NCBI GenBank assembly: GCA_016630955.3
Contig: CM050000.1
Coordinates: 1,054,001 to 1,118,000, forward strand
Direction of reading: 5' to 3'
From: Didymella arachidicola
Lineage: Eukaryota; Ascomycota; Dothideomycetes; Pleosporales; Didymellaceae
DNA length: 64,000 nucleotides
Shown here: in pieces, positions 21,146 through 31,877 of the stretch
How positions within the stretch are numbered: position 1 is the first letter of the stretch
How the letters are laid out: each line of letters starts with the position of its first letter
Notes under the pieces: generated by a model
What the model saw: only the letters and a program-made list of their open reading frames with translations
Told to the model about the DNA's origin: nothing
The model's database searches: none
Made by a program: the position numbers and the translations under genes

Positions 21146-22390
21146 TTAGACGATGACCTCACCGCAATCGACCATATTAGGATTCCACTTGCCAGCGTCG
21201 AGCGCGCCCTCTGTGCTGCTGGGCACGGTGACGTCGAGCGGGCGGTACAAGTACCACGCCTTCAGTGCGGCAGCCGCAGCTCTTGTCCTAGCCTCGTCCA
21301 GCGAACTCCCCGCGCCTTCGCCCAGCTTGTCCTTGCCGCTGTACACGCCGACGACGAAGACGGGGTGTCTGCTCAGACGGCCGGTTTCGGAGATGAGGCG
21401 GGCGACGGGGGCGTCGAAGCCTTCTCGCGCGCAGAGTTTGGACAGGTCGCGGGTGGGTGTGCGGAAGTCGAAGAGGGTGCTGATGTCGAGGTGGCGGGTT
21501 GTGAAGTGGTCGCGGAAGAAGCGCTTGACGAGGGGCGCGCCGAGCTGGAGGTGCAGGGCGCCGACGAGGGCGCCGACGAAGGACTGGGCTGCTTCTTCCA
21601 TGGACACGGGCGTGCTGCTCAGGGCGTGCGGGCTCGGGGCGGCGCTGTGGGAGCCGAACTCGTCGGTTTTCATGATCTTGTGGGTGGTGGTGACGTTCCA
21701 GCTCCAGGGTGCCTGGCGGCGCAGGGAGGCGGGGAGGTCGCTGCCCGACTGGATCCTCCTGAACTGGAGGAGGCCCGGGTCGACCTCGCCTCCGGGCTCT
21801 GCGGCGGCCTCGATGCCCCATTCGCTGGCGACGGTGGCCAGGGCGCGGGGGCCGATGTAGGCGTCGACGGCGGAGAAGACGACGGCCATGGGCAGGCGCG
21901 GGTAGTTGCACAGCAGCCACTCTGTGGTGTAGTAGCCGAGCAGACGGCGGCCGAGTATGGAGAGCGAGGCGTTGTTGAAGGCGGCATTGGGGTCGGCCGA
22001 GGGGTGCACGAGGGTGCGGGCGAGGGTCGGGAGGGGGAAGCGCTTGGGCAGGGCCAGTCGACTCCGCAGGGCGTGCAGCTTGATGGAGCGCTCGGCGGCG
22101 CTGGGGTGTGGTGAGGGCAGCTTCGCGAGGGGCGTCGGCCAGCGCGGCTGCCGTGTCTTGGGCGGCGGTGCTGTCTGTCCGGCGACGAGCGAGGGCTCCT
22201 CGGGCAGCTCGACGCGCAGTTCGCCGTCATCGGGTATCGACACGGTCGTCTGGCAGCGCGCCTGTGTCCTGGTGCTGCTGCTGCTGTGGGCGGAGAGGGC
22301 GCGCTGGGCGTGGGAGAGGCACGAGGGCCGGCGAGGCGACGGGGCGGCCTGCCATTGCGAGGCGCACCGGGACAGAGCGATGCGCTTCAT
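21146..22390 (-). CDS. MRPL3: Mitochondrial large-subunit ribosomal protein mL44 (MRPL3)
   Basis: 414-residue intronless protein. The N terminus (MKRIALSRCASQWQAAPSPRR) is basic, Ser/Ala-rich and free of acidic residues, as in mitochondrial presequences. The middle is an RNase III-like fold (NASLSILGRRLLGYYTTEWL), followed by a C-terminal double-stranded-RNA-binding-like domain whose last helix reads DEARTRAAAAALKAWYLYRP. This layout is that of mL44, a structural protein of the mitoribosome and not an active RNase. The frame stays open 209 codons further upstream in GC-rich DNA, but that part overlaps the opposite-strand gene and lacks family sequence, so I use M at 22390. Confidence 0.88.
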   Translation of the reverse strand: MKRIALSRCASQWQAAPSPRRPSCLSHAQRALSAHSSSSTRTQARCQTTVSIPDDGELRVELPEEPSLVAGQTAPPPKTRQPRWPTPLAKLPSPHPSAAERSIKLHALRSRLALPKRFPLPTLARTLVHPSADPNAAFNNASLSILGRRLLGYYTTEWLLCNYPRLPMAVVFSAVDAYIGPRALATVASEWGIEAAAEPGGEVDPGLLQFRRIQSGSDLPASLRRQAPWSWNVTTTHKIMKTDEFGSHSAAPSPHALSSTPVSMEEAAQSFVGALVGALHLQLGAPLVKRFFRDHFTTRHLDISTLFDFRTPTRDLSKLCAREGFDAPVARLISETGRLSRHPVFVVGVYSGKDKLGEGAGSSLDEARTRAAAAALKAWYLYRPLDVTVPSSTEGALDAGKWNPNMVDCGEVIV

Positions 22391-22600
22391 CGGAGACACA
22401 GACGAGGCGACAGACACAAACTCAGGCGGACGGGCGCGCGTGTCGTCGGCTCCTGGAGCGTCGCGGCCATGGCCAGCGTCTCTGAGAATTTGGGGAGCGC
22501 CAAGCCTCGACACTAGCGGCCGCGCTCTGCAGCACCACGGCCGACGACAGGTCAAGCCTGGCGACACGCACCCCAGAAACCCCCACAGCAGCACTTCACC
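22391..22600. promoter_or_regulatory. Short bidirectional promoter, mL44 / 86-aa membrane protein
   Basis: Only 210 bp separate the two divergent start codons, so the genes must share regulatory DNA. No specific motif is claimed. Confidence 0.6.
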
Positions 22601-22979
22601 ATGGGCGGAGGACCAAAGATCCCGTGAGGCCCGCCCGCCAATGCCTCGCCCGCCCGCCCGCTGACCGCCCACAGGTACCCCAAGCACGTCTGGTCGCCCG
22701 CCGGTGGTTGGTATGCGCAGCCCGCCAACTGGAAGGGCAACACCGCCGTCGTCGGCCTCGTCCTCGCCAGCATTGTTGGCATGGCCTGGTCCGTCTCCGC
22801 GCAGCGCGAGCACCGCGACAAGATGCCCGAGCAGGGCCGCTTCTTCCCCAGCCGATAGTACGTCACCCCGAGACAGCCACGCGCAGGACACCCGGAAGAG
22901 GACAATGCAGCTAACACGCCGCAGCTGGAGCAGAGAGATCCGCGAGCACGAGGCGAAGCTGAAGCAGCAGGGGCAATAG
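22601..22979 (+). CDS. Small single-pass membrane protein, 86 aa, probably mitochondrial
   Basis: Three exons, 22601-22623, 22675-22857 and 22925-22979, with 51- and 67-bp GT-AG introns; each junction restores frame (GPKIP-YPKHVW and FPSRY-WSREI). The protein begins MGGGPKIPYPKHVWSPAGGW, has one hydrophobic helix (NTAVVGLVLASIVGMAWSVS, about residues 31-50) and a charged C-terminal tail rich in Lys, Glu and Arg. Size and layout resemble supernumerary respiratory-chain (complex I type) subunits. The shared promoter with mL44 supports a mitochondrial role, but I cannot name it. It is too fragmented to stand out as one frame. Confidence 0.75.
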
Positions 22980-23023
22980 AGGGGGGGAGGACGTGTAGGA
23001 TCATCAAGAAGCTTCAAGAAGCT

Positions 23024-24136
23024 TTACGGCTGTACATAGCTATCCAGCCTCTGTTTGAACTCTGAGAGTCTTTCTTCGACACGCACACCGTTCCACGATT
23101 CGCCCTGCGCGCTCTGCCCTAGCACCGGCATGCCCACCTGCTCTATGGCGAAGCTCGCTGACACGGAGCCCCACGCAGCTGCTTCCTGGAGCGCTGCAAC
23201 GCCTCCGCTGCGAACTAACCCAACTGCTAACCCGCCTAGGAACGCGTTGCCTCCACCAGTAGGGTCCACGACTTTCTCGCCGTTCTGGTGATAAGCAGGC
23301 ATCCACGTACGCAGCCCACGACGAGCAACCAGACACCCGTCTTTCCCGCTCCGCAGCACAATGCCGCCACTCCCGTTCGGTCCAATGCCGCTCGCCAGCC
23401 ATCGACCGCACAGCGTTTCGATCAAGCGATAGTCGACATGCTCCTCTCCATCCGTCGACTCGCCAAAGAACCCCCCCAGCTCCCCGTGATTCGGGCTCAC
23501 AACATCCACAGACCTCAACGCCTCCAAACAATTCTCATACTCGCCAGGAACACACAGATCCGGCACCGGCTCCCAGATGAACAACGGCCGCTCGGTAGTC
23601 GGACTCGCCGCGACCCTCAACTCGACAATCTTCTCAGCAAGCTCCACGCACCGCCCCGGCGAGCAAATCAGATGAAACGACCTCGCCCACAACAACCCCG
23701 TATCCCTCAAATCCCCGTGCGCTAACCGCAGCTTGGGCGTCGTGTATCGGAACCCTGTCTTCTATCAGCCCAGTCCACCACACACAATACACATCTCTTT
23801 CGCAGAACAAACAGACATACCCCTATGCTCATTCTCCCCATACCCATTCCACCCCCGCGTCGTCAGCCGATGCGGTGTCTCGCGCACCACCACCCCGCTG
23901 TCCCACGACGCAATGTAGTCTCGCAGCGCGCTGGGGAAGTCGGAGCCGCAGTCTACGATCCAGCCTACGCTTTTTGAGAGGGGGGCAGGCGAGAAGATGC
24001 GTGCGCCGAGGGCGGCGTAGGAACCTGCGCCGCCGACGATGTCCTGGACTGGGGGTTTGGGCGGAGGGAACTCGATTTCGTCGATGATGAACATGCCGAG
24101 GCTGCAGAAGTCGATGTTAGACGTAGCGGTCGCCAT
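23024..24136 (-). CDS. MAK32: pfkB-family protein, Mak32-like
   Basis: 348 residues from exons 24136-23821 and 23754-23024 (66-bp intron; junction NEHRG-FRYTTPKL). The ribokinase-like fold is recognisable: an early Gly-rich segment (DIVGGAGSYAALGAR, about residues 33-47), a central VSPNHGELGGFFGE segment, and a C-terminal anion-hole motif. In active ribokinase-family enzymes that motif is D-T-x-G-A-G-D, with the last Asp as catalytic base. Here it reads D269-P-T-G-G-G-N275, so the base is replaced by Asn. Mak32-type proteins share this look. A sugar-kinase role is therefore uncertain. It ends 45 bp from the convergent 86-aa gene. Confidence 0.83.
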
Positions 24137-24624
24137 GGTGTTTGAAATCCTTATTTCTGAGCAAAAATGTTGTTATCAGCGAGTCCGGACCCTGCTATTG
24201 CGAAGTGCGTGTATTCGGTTTGAAGCTTTGAATCGGAATCTGGGCCAAAGACTAGACTGAACATCCTTCTCAAAGCATCACATCCAGAGTCACGATGCAG
24301 GTGTTGTGGAACGCGGCCATTCACAGACCCCCGCGGTCAGTCGTGATGCCATGCACTAGCGCATGTGGGCCCACGACGCTGCACAGGAGCTGTACCGACT
24401 ACCTCCTGGCTACGTAACCTCTCTCGCAGCATACAACGAGCCAGGCAGACGTCTGTTCATCACACGTCACACGAGGGCGCTCGCCATTGGCACATCCTAG
24501 CTTGTCCGTCCCAGCTTGTCCATCTTTTCTGGAAGCACACCAAGCGTGCGCAAGCTGCAAGTGGCCGTCGTCTGTCACTTCCCCGAGCTCCTGGCCGTAG
24601 TACCGTAGTACTGTCCCCGCAGTC
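24137..24624. other. Divergent intergenic region, MAK32-like / CAP
   Basis: 488 bp between divergent start codons; shared promoter DNA expected. No coding frame supported. Confidence 0.5.
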
Positions 24625-26420
24625 ATGGCCCAAAACAACATGAACAGCTTGACGACCCTGATAAAGCGGTGTGTACCTCCCTCCCGCCCCTCCCGACCCT
24701 GCCACTGCCACTGCCGCTGCCGCTGCCGCTGCCGCTGCCGCTGCCACCATGAGCGCGTCGGACCACCGAGCCATCGGCCCCCGTCCGGACGGCCACAAGA
24801 AGCCAGATGGAGTGCTGACTTCGCTGATGCGCAGGCTCGAAGCCGCCACCTCGCGCCTCGAGGACATCGCCTCGTCCTCGTTCGCGACAGACAGCAGCGC
24901 CAGCAGCGCCAAAGCGCCCGCCGCCGTCGCTGCTGGAGGCGCTACTGCTGCCCCCGTGGCCGCCCCCGCGCCCCAGGTCGCCGAGAGCCTGCCCCCGTCC
25001 ATTACCGCCTTCGATGAGCTCGTCAAGACAGAACTGAAGACGTGGCTCGACCTGAGCAGCAAGCTGGGCCCCGTCATCGAGAGCCAGTCCAAGGCGGTCG
25101 AGCGCGCATTCGCCGCTCAGCGCGCGTTCCTGTCCATCGCCAACAAGGCGAAGAAGCCCGACGACCAGACCATCATGGGCTTCCTGAAGGACCTGCAGGC
25201 GTCCATGGAGAAGACGGACGAGGTGCGCCAGAGCAACCGCGAGCCCGCGCTCAAGGACCCGCTGTCCATGGTTGCCGACGGTGTTGGATCGCTGGGCTGG
25301 GTCACCATTGGAGGCGGCGGCGGCCCCAAGCCCCACGAGTACATCACCGAGCTGTTCGGCGGCGCCCAGATGTACGGCAACAAGGTGCTCAAGGAGTACC
25401 GCGACAAGCCAGACAAGACCAATGTCGAGTGGGTCCAGGCCTACTACAAGCTGTTCAAGGCGCTCGCCGAGTACGCGAAGAAGCACCACCCCAGCGGCGT
25501 CGCCTGGAACAGCAACGGCATCGACGCAAAGGAAGCAGCCAAGCAGGTCGCCAGTGCGTCAGGCCCAGCTGCTGGTGCCATCCCACCCCCTCCACCGCCG
25601 CCGCCGGCTGGCATCCCCCCACCGCCCGGTCCTCCTCCGCCGCCAGGCCCGCCTCCACCACCGGGTGCCGCTCCTCCGGCCAAGAAGGCCGCGCCAGACA
25701 TGAACGCCGTCTTCGACGACTTGAACCGGGGCGCAGACGTCACCAAGGGGTTGAAGAAGGTCGACGCAAGCCAGATGACGCATAAGAACCCGTCGCTGCG
25801 AACACAGGCGCCCGTCCCGACACGGAGCGACAGCAACGGCTCCCTGCGCGGCAAGAGCCCGGCGCCCCCACGCAAGCCAGACACAATGCGCACCAAGAAG
25901 CCACCCAAGAAGGAGCTGGACGGCAACAAGTGGATCATCGTGGGTGCTCTTCCCTAAAGAGCCCAAACTATGCTAACGTCATTTGCAGGATAACTTCGAC
26001 AACCCCGGCGACATTGTCGAACTCGACGCCGAAATCAACCACTCCATCCTCATCTCCCGCTGCAAAAACACCACCATCCGCATCAACGGCAAAGCAAACG
26101 CCATCTCCATCGACAACTCCTCCCGCACATCCATCATCATCGACTCCCTCGTCTCCTCGGTCGACGTCATCAAATGCCCCAACTTCGCCCTCCAGGTCAT
26201 CGGCACCCTGCCCACCGTGCTGCTCGACCAGGTCGACGGCGCGACCATCTACCTCGGCAAAGACAGCCAGAACACGGACATCTTCACGAGCAAGTCCTCG
26301 AGCATCAACATCAATCTGCCCAGTGAGGATGATTATAGCGAGAATCCCCTGCCGGAGCAGATTCGCAGTTTTGTCAAGGATGGGAGGATTGTGAGCGAGA
26401 TTGTGGAGCATGCGGGGTAG
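24625..26420 (+). CDS. SRV2: Adenylyl cyclase-associated protein (CAP/Srv2)
   Basis: Actin-monomer recycling factor that also links Ras to adenylyl cyclase. Exons 24625-24668, 24835-25939 and 25989-26420 give 526 residues. Exon 1 encodes the N-terminal oligomerisation helix start (MAQNNMNSLTTLIKR), spliced to RLEAATSRLEDIA, the Ras/cyclase-binding coiled coil. Then come the helical folded domain (about 45-225), a polyproline profilin-binding stretch around residues 290-325, a WH2-like basic region, and the C-terminal beta-helix CARP domain entered at KWII-DNFDNPGD. Intron 1 is unusually long (166 bp) and holds a GCTGCC repeat. A frame through that intron could start instead at 24671, but it replaces the conserved N terminus with poly-Ala. 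Confidence 0.93.
24701..24746 (+). repeat. (GCTGCC)n microsatellite inside CAP intron 1
   Basis: About seven units of GCTGCC/ACTGCC. It is in frame with the CAP exon 2 frame, so intron retention would add a poly-Ala segment. Confidence 0.8.
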
Positions 26421-26800
26421 GTGCACGTGTGATATGCCTGGAGGAGGTTGGAGTTGGAGGGGGGACATCTGGATATTATAGGATAGGATAGGATAGTGGA
26501 TGGGTTGGGTAGACGTGTAGAATATATCAACTTCGGACGTTGCAGTTGCAGGCTATGCCGATACAGTGCTGGTGCTATTGGGAACCATATGAAAGCGTAA
26601 CATGGATATGTACACAAAGTCACACGTGCTTCCTGATGGGGGAATAAGCGAATGGAAATTATGGAATGGGGTATCATCTCGCTCGCTCGCTCGTGAGATC
26701 CTGCTCTGATATTTCCTGCCTCGAGACCAGCCACGTCTTCCGCCGCTATCACCCAGGCGCACCGCGTGTCTGTCTGTCTGTCTGCCATAGCATAGTATCC
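26421..26800. other. Convergent intergenic region with simple repeats
   Basis: Between the 3' ends of CAP and the pseudokinase gene. Holds short simple repeats: GGATA units near 26,476-26,497, CTCG units near 26,679-26,693 and TGTC units near 26,768-26,784. No gene. Confidence 0.6.
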
Positions 26801-28786
26801 TCACCACCCGCCCGCCGGCTCCAGCTTGCGCGCCTGCTGCTGAAAATACCCATCGAAAACACTCAACTCGGGCCTTCTGAGCTGCGGGTTCGCAGCGCGC
26901 GTCTTGAGCACCTGAGGAGGCATCGTCTCGCAATCGACCAGCGCGCCCCCTCCTCCGTCCAGACTCCGCCGTCTCCCCGCGCCCTTGCCCGCCCCAACAC
27001 TCGCCACAATCTGCCCCATCTTCACCCTCTCCTTCGGCCTCGGCGCAACCATCTTCTCCACGATACCCAGCCACTCGGCCTCGGCCCTAAGCTGTCTCAT
27101 TCGCCTCCCCGACCCGCCGATTCCCGCGCGCAGGCTCGCCGTGGTCGAAGCCACGAGTCTATTGCGCCAGCTGGCCACGCGGTCGAGGTGTGCGTGGAAC
27201 GAAGGGTCGTGCGTGGATCCCGCTCTGTACTGTGTGAAAGCGTGCAGGGACTGGTTCTGCGCGACCGTGAGCATGGAGAGAAATACGCAGCCGAGGGAGA
27301 AGACGTCTGCGGGGCGTTTGGCGCGGGAGAGGAGGGCTTCGGGCGCGGCGTAGATGTGGGGTTGGTCCGGGATATGTGTGGAGAGGTGGTCGAGGCGCTG
27401 GGAGCTCTGGGTGGTGGGGTTGAAGGTGATGTTGGTGCCGATGTCGAAGGGGGCGAGGAGGACGTGGGAGTTTGAGATGAGGATTTTGCGGGGGCGGATG
27501 CTGCGGTGGCAGATGGAGTGCGAGTGCAGGTATTCTAGGGCGGAGGCGAGGTCGTGCATCCAGTCTACTAGTAGCCGCGAGCGGGAGGGGTCGCTGCCGG
27601 GCATGGCGAGGAAGTCGTCGAGACTGCAGCGGGCCTTTTCCATGACGATGCCTATGTGGCTTGGCTGAGCGTAGGAACAGAGAAGCTTTGCGATGCTCTT
27701 GTGCTCCAGGGATTTGAACCTGTTGATCTGCTCGATGAGTGCGGCTTTCTGGGACGGCCGAGTAGTGACGAAGCGCTTTCGAACCAGGATACGTTCATCG
27801 GTATTGCCCAGCAACCGCACTCGGTCGAGACTCTTCTCTGAATTCTTCGACGTGCGGATGACGCCCTCTGGCTGGAGCGGTACCGTCTCTCGTGCCACGA
27901 AATCCACGTGACTTCCATTCAACTGCATCTCCTTGGATGTTGCGCGCCACTGTTCTTCTACGACTCTGCGAGCATCTGCAACGATACCCTGTAACCGATC
28001 TTCCGGAAATGGTAGACTCTCGTCCCTCAAGTCGAAGAATGACGCCTGCCGCCAGGATGCAACATCATCGCAGACGTACAAAAGTATCGCCAGACGCGGG
28101 TTCGACAACGTCCATTGCCATATCCTCTTAATCTGGACAGCGTCCCAACCTTGCTTCCGACAGAGATCATAGAACCACCCAGAAAGCGACTGCCCTTGTG
28201 AAGATAGTGCCAATGTATTGATAAAGCCGTGAATTAGTGGAGATACAGGCGCTACAGGCTGACGATACGGATTTGGTGATCCAGGAAAAGCGGGTGTCAT
28301 AGGTGAGGGAAAGTCGGACTGGTATGAATCACCAACGACTGAAGCAGGCGGAGACATTGGAACGAACCCTGCCATTGGCTGGAAAGGTCTCAAAGGCTGT
28401 GGCGCAATCGGAGTGGGCGTGGTCGACCGACTTGTGTACGGAGGGGTACGAGTTGGACTGTGTTTGGGCGATGGGTCTGGCGATTTGCTCGAAGCAAGGG
28501 AGATTGGGCTCGTCATGACATTCGACCAGGGATTGTTGTTCGTAGTCGTGGGTGTAGCACTTCGACTTGTGGAGGTTGATACCGAAGAAGATGTGGGAGA
28601 GGATGGACCGCGGTTGTACCAGGTTGGTTCTTCGTGCAAGTTGACCATGGAGATTGTATGCGACAAGCTGTATTGAGGTTTGGGAGGGTCCGCCGTGGAT
28701 GTACGCCATGGCGAGTTTGATGCGTGCTGCATTGTTGAGATCAGATCAAACGTCCTGGGGGCGCGCAACGGTGTTGGTACGAGCAA
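26801..28786 (-). CDS. Predicted pseudokinase with disordered N terminus, 661 aa
   Basis: Single exon. Residues 1-180 are Ser/Thr/Pro-rich and probably disordered. A helical module (about 185-285, GQSLSGWFYDLCRKQGWDAV) precedes a kinase-like fold from about 320. A candidate VAIK lysine is K337 (ILVRKRF). The catalytic loop reads H427-R-S429-I-R-P-R-K, so HRD Asp is Ser and the usual K and N are Arg and Lys. The DFG position reads FDIG (447-450). The fold is otherwise intact: a Y-A-A-P-E activation-segment end (APE at 481-483) and the helix-F Asp in DVFSLGC (D494). It therefore looks like a scaffold or regulator. The start could instead be M19. Confidence 0.82.
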   Translation of the reverse strand: MLVPTPLRAPRTFDLISTMQHASNSPWRTSTADPPKPQYSLSHTISMVNLHEEPTWYNRGPSSPTSSSVSTSTSRSATPTTTNNNPWSNVMTSPISLASSKSPDPSPKHSPTRTPPYTSRSTTPTPIAPQPLRPFQPMAGFVPMSPPASVVGDSYQSDFPSPMTPAFPGSPNPYRQPVAPVSPLIHGFINTLALSSQGQSLSGWFYDLCRKQGWDAVQIKRIWQWTLSNPRLAILLYVCDDVASWRQASFFDLRDESLPFPEDRLQGIVADARRVVEEQWRATSKEMQLNGSHVDFVARETVPLQPEGVIRTSKNSEKSLDRVRLLGNTDERILVRKRFVTTRPSQKAALIEQINRFKSLEHKSIAKLLCSYAQPSHIGIVMEKARCSLDDFLAMPGSDPSRSRLLVDWMHDLASALEYLHSHSICHRSIRPRKILISNSHVLLAPFDIGTNITFNPTTQSSQRLDHLSTHIPDQPHIYAAPEALLSRAKRPADVFSLGCVFLSMLTVAQNQSLHAFTQYRAGSTHDPSFHAHLDRVASWRNRLVASTTASLRAGIGGSGRRMRQLRAEAEWLGIVEKMVAPRPKERVKMGQIVASVGAGKGAGRRRSLDGGGGALVDCETMPPQVLKTRAANPQLRRPELSVFDGYFQQQARKLEPAGGW

Positions 28787-30800
28787 CAGGACGACGCGTC
28801 CTCAAATCAACCCTCTAACAGACGCAGCAACGACTCGGTCAGACCAGATCGGTCAGGATCAGAGCCGATCACGAACAGTCGGACCTAATGAACGAATTCG
28901 AAAATGACAGGGAAGGGACGTTGGGCGCGAGAGTCGTGATAACCAGCAGATGTACTGGCACGAGACTCGGAGGGTCGACTTGACCCGAGAGAGGGTAAGG
29001 CTGACCCTCCATCAACAGCGCAGAGGCCTTGATGTGCTGGCAGTGAGTCGCCCGCATTTTGTGCCACATTAGTAGACGGCAACAATATATGCCCTACGAT
29101 ATGTGTGTTGGGCGAATGCAAACTGGGCAGCATCGCACCTTTGTGGAATAGTCGGATGCACGCGAACGTGGCCACCTGAGACTCGCTTCTTGTAGGTGTG
29201 CAAGCTGCGTGTGCGTTCGCAGCCAGACAATTTTGAATGCTGCCAGAGTACCCATCCCAGGGCTCGTGTGTAGCGCGCGAGCCGTCCCGAAAGCCTTTCC
29301 GCCGCAATCGTCATTCGTAGTGGTGGGTGAGGCTGCTGCATTGCTGCATGATCGTGTCTGCGGTGTCACGAGCACGAGCACGAGTAGATGCAGGACCGCT
29401 GCTGGTTTACTTCAGAATACCCCATTGGTAGCCTCCGACGAACTGGAGGTCCTTTTGACGAGTGATTATCGATGATCTGTAGGGACTAGACCACGTTGTT
29501 GAGCGTCACCTGCACACCGTATCTTCTCGGCACGCAACGGCGGGACAAGCAAGCATCTCCACGATAGTGGATACGCGGATAACGGGAGATTCGTTCTTTC
29601 ATGTTGGTGTGTCAAAGTTGTGCTGTACATATGTGAACATCCTAAGATCGTTGTGATGCCCAGCAGCAAACGGACGTCGTTTGAGTGATGGTGACCGACA
29701 ATTTCTGGTAGTGAGAAGTCTCCGAAGTGCATGTCGCCTGCACCCACCGTGGGCCAGCAGTCTCGTGCGTGCAGCATGAATGCATACTGAAGGTATGACG
29801 TGGAGTCGAGTGTAGAGGCTGGGGTTGACAGGGTGACAGCAGCCACCATCTTACGTGCTTCACGTGTTGTGGCTTCCCCTCAACACCCTCGGCATCGCGA
29901 CTGCTTTTGCAGCCCTAGCAGGCCAACACATCCGCTTCGAGATCGACGCTTCTACGCCTCTACTACCTTTTCGCGCAAAATGCGCTTCATCAAAATCAGC
30001 TTGAAGAGCTCAAACTTCATGGTCGCAGAGCCAAGAACGTCTGACAGCTCTTGGTAGCTGCCGAAGCAACGACGACGGAGATTCGATGACCGGAGGTCCA
30101 ACTACGGCGTTTGCTGGAGTGGCTCAACTGCCTTGAGACGACAGAGGCGCGTACGACGGGGTTCAAGGAAGACGTGTGAGGGTGAAACCAGGAACCCGGA
30201 AAGGGTCGGTAGGGATTTCAACGGCCACGCTGATTGGTCTCATGGTCAAGCACCCGCGACAGAGCCTCAACACCAATCGTCTCAAGGGGCAGAACATCGT
30301 CATGCCTGCTCCGGTCGCGCACCCAGACTCAGCATCCTCGAAGAAACATCTGGTTGGTCTCCGCCAGTGGAGTTCCTGTCCATGCTAGTTTTACGCACTA
30401 CTGGATGAACGCATAGAAAGATTCCGTGTCGCCTGTCGCAGACTCGAGCAGCGCCGGTCTCATGACTGTAATGGCATTTCCGTACAGGCTTGGTGTTGCT
30501 TCTCCAGTAGGACCTCGATGACTGAGTCACGCCATTGAGAGCCCACTGTCGGACATCCCAAGACTGCGTGGTTCCGCTCCTCACTGCTGAGCCACTTTCT
30601 GATCCACGTTTGTGCCAGGTTATTGCTACTAATGAGCCCCATGCAGAGCTGGTTTCTCAAGAGTCGTTTCTAGTTCTTCACTACTTCATTCTTTTCCAAG
30701 CCTCCGCTGCTAGGCACTCTCTTCTAGTACGCTGCTGGTCGGCCTGTAACCCCATACTAACAGCTTTAATCAATTCTTCATATCTAATACGCTCTTCACA
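28787..30800. other. Gene-poor region
   Basis: About 2 kb with overlapping short frames on both strands, none with recognisable domains or consistent splice signals. A short ACGAGC repeat lies near 29,372-29,387. I could not support any gene or RNA here. Confidence 0.5.
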
Positions 30801-31877
30801 ATGCTGTTCAGGATAACAGCGCTGAGCGCACTGCTCGCAGCTAGCAACGTCGCTGCCATTAAGCTTGGAGATGTCAATGCCGTGCTCCGACGAAGCGAGG
30901 ATCTTGAGGAGGTGCTTCGACGGGACTCTGGACTGCTTGCCACTCTCACGCAACGGCAGGACGCAAATCCCGCCGACACAGCACCGCTGGCTTCTTTGAC
31001 GCCAGCCTCCGGAGATGCATCGAAGGCAGATCTTCAGAAGTGGGAGGTCGAGACAAGAGCAGCTTGCATGCAGACGCTGAGCAACCTTAACGGCAAAGCT
31101 TCGAACCCAAGTGGTATCGCGGTCTGCTATAACGTACCCTTCCTCGACAACTCTACTGGCGTTTTCCAAGCCGAACTCCGAATGTACAACGTCTCAGCGC
31201 CCGTCGACCCATGGCAAAGTGTCACCGCTGCCGATGTCAGTATGACACTCTCATACCTCGGCGCCACAGTACAAGCAATGAACATGAACAAAACAAAGCG
31301 AGAAGTCGGTGAGGATGAGATTCGGGCGCGACGGAGCGACGGTACTCTGGTTCAGCGACAAACAATCAGCACCATGACTGAGCTCAAGACGCTCATGTAT
31401 GTTGGAAAGATCAACTCGAACCTGATGGGACCGGCCATGACGAAGTAAGTTGAGCGAGTCGAGTGTCATGACCGTACTAACTGAGACAACAGGCAAGCTC
31501 TCCAACCGCTCCTCGTTCCTCAAATCGATCTTGCTGCGCGTAACCCTAAGACAAATGCGGATGTCACAACCACTCTCTCCAACAAAGAAGCCCGTTTCGT
31601 GAATGGTGTGTTCGCCCAGAAGGCTGAGGCGGATCAGGCCTCCAACGCCGACCCTACTGCAGCAGCAGCAGCTACCTCTGCTGCCTTCTTGGCCGCTCCC
31701 TTTGTTGTACCTGGCACATCTCTTGCGTTCTTCCCAATCGGCTTGACCGTCACCGGCATCTGGACCGTTTTTTTCTTCCTCTCAGTCGGTCTGGGCACAT
31801 ACGGCCGTATCCAATTCCGTGACCAGTATAGGAGACGCATGGCAGCTGAGAAGGCAAGGAGTGTGCGTACCATTTAA
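30801..31877 (+). CDS. Secretory-pathway protein with C-terminal membrane segments, 342 aa
   Basis: Exons 30801-31444 and 31493-31877 (48-bp intron with a clear CTAAC branch site; junction AMTK-QALQP). A signal peptide (MLFRITALSALLAASNVAA) is followed by an extracytoplasmic region with three N-glycosylation sequons (NST, NVS, NKT) and only two cysteines. The C-terminal 70 residues contain an Ala-rich hydrophobic run and a strong membrane helix (ITVTGIW-type, GIWTVFFFLSVGLGTYG), ending in a basic cytosolic tail (RDQYRRRMAAEKAR). I do not recognise a named family. The layout suggests a type I membrane or cell-surface protein. Confidence 0.78.

Noticed and set aside
22391..23017. 209-codon upstream extension of the mL44 frame
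   Set aside because: GC-rich chance opening that overlaps the spliced opposite-strand gene; it lacks family sequence, and a presequence-like start at 22390 fits mL44.
24671..24834. Alternative CAP N terminus through intron 1 (poly-Ala)
   Set aside because: It removes the conserved N-terminal helix that splicing from 24625-24668 supplies; the poly-Ala is a microsatellite.
28885..29849. Minus-strand frames of 140 and 127 aa
   Set aside because: They overlap other frames and show no domains, splice support or protein-like composition.
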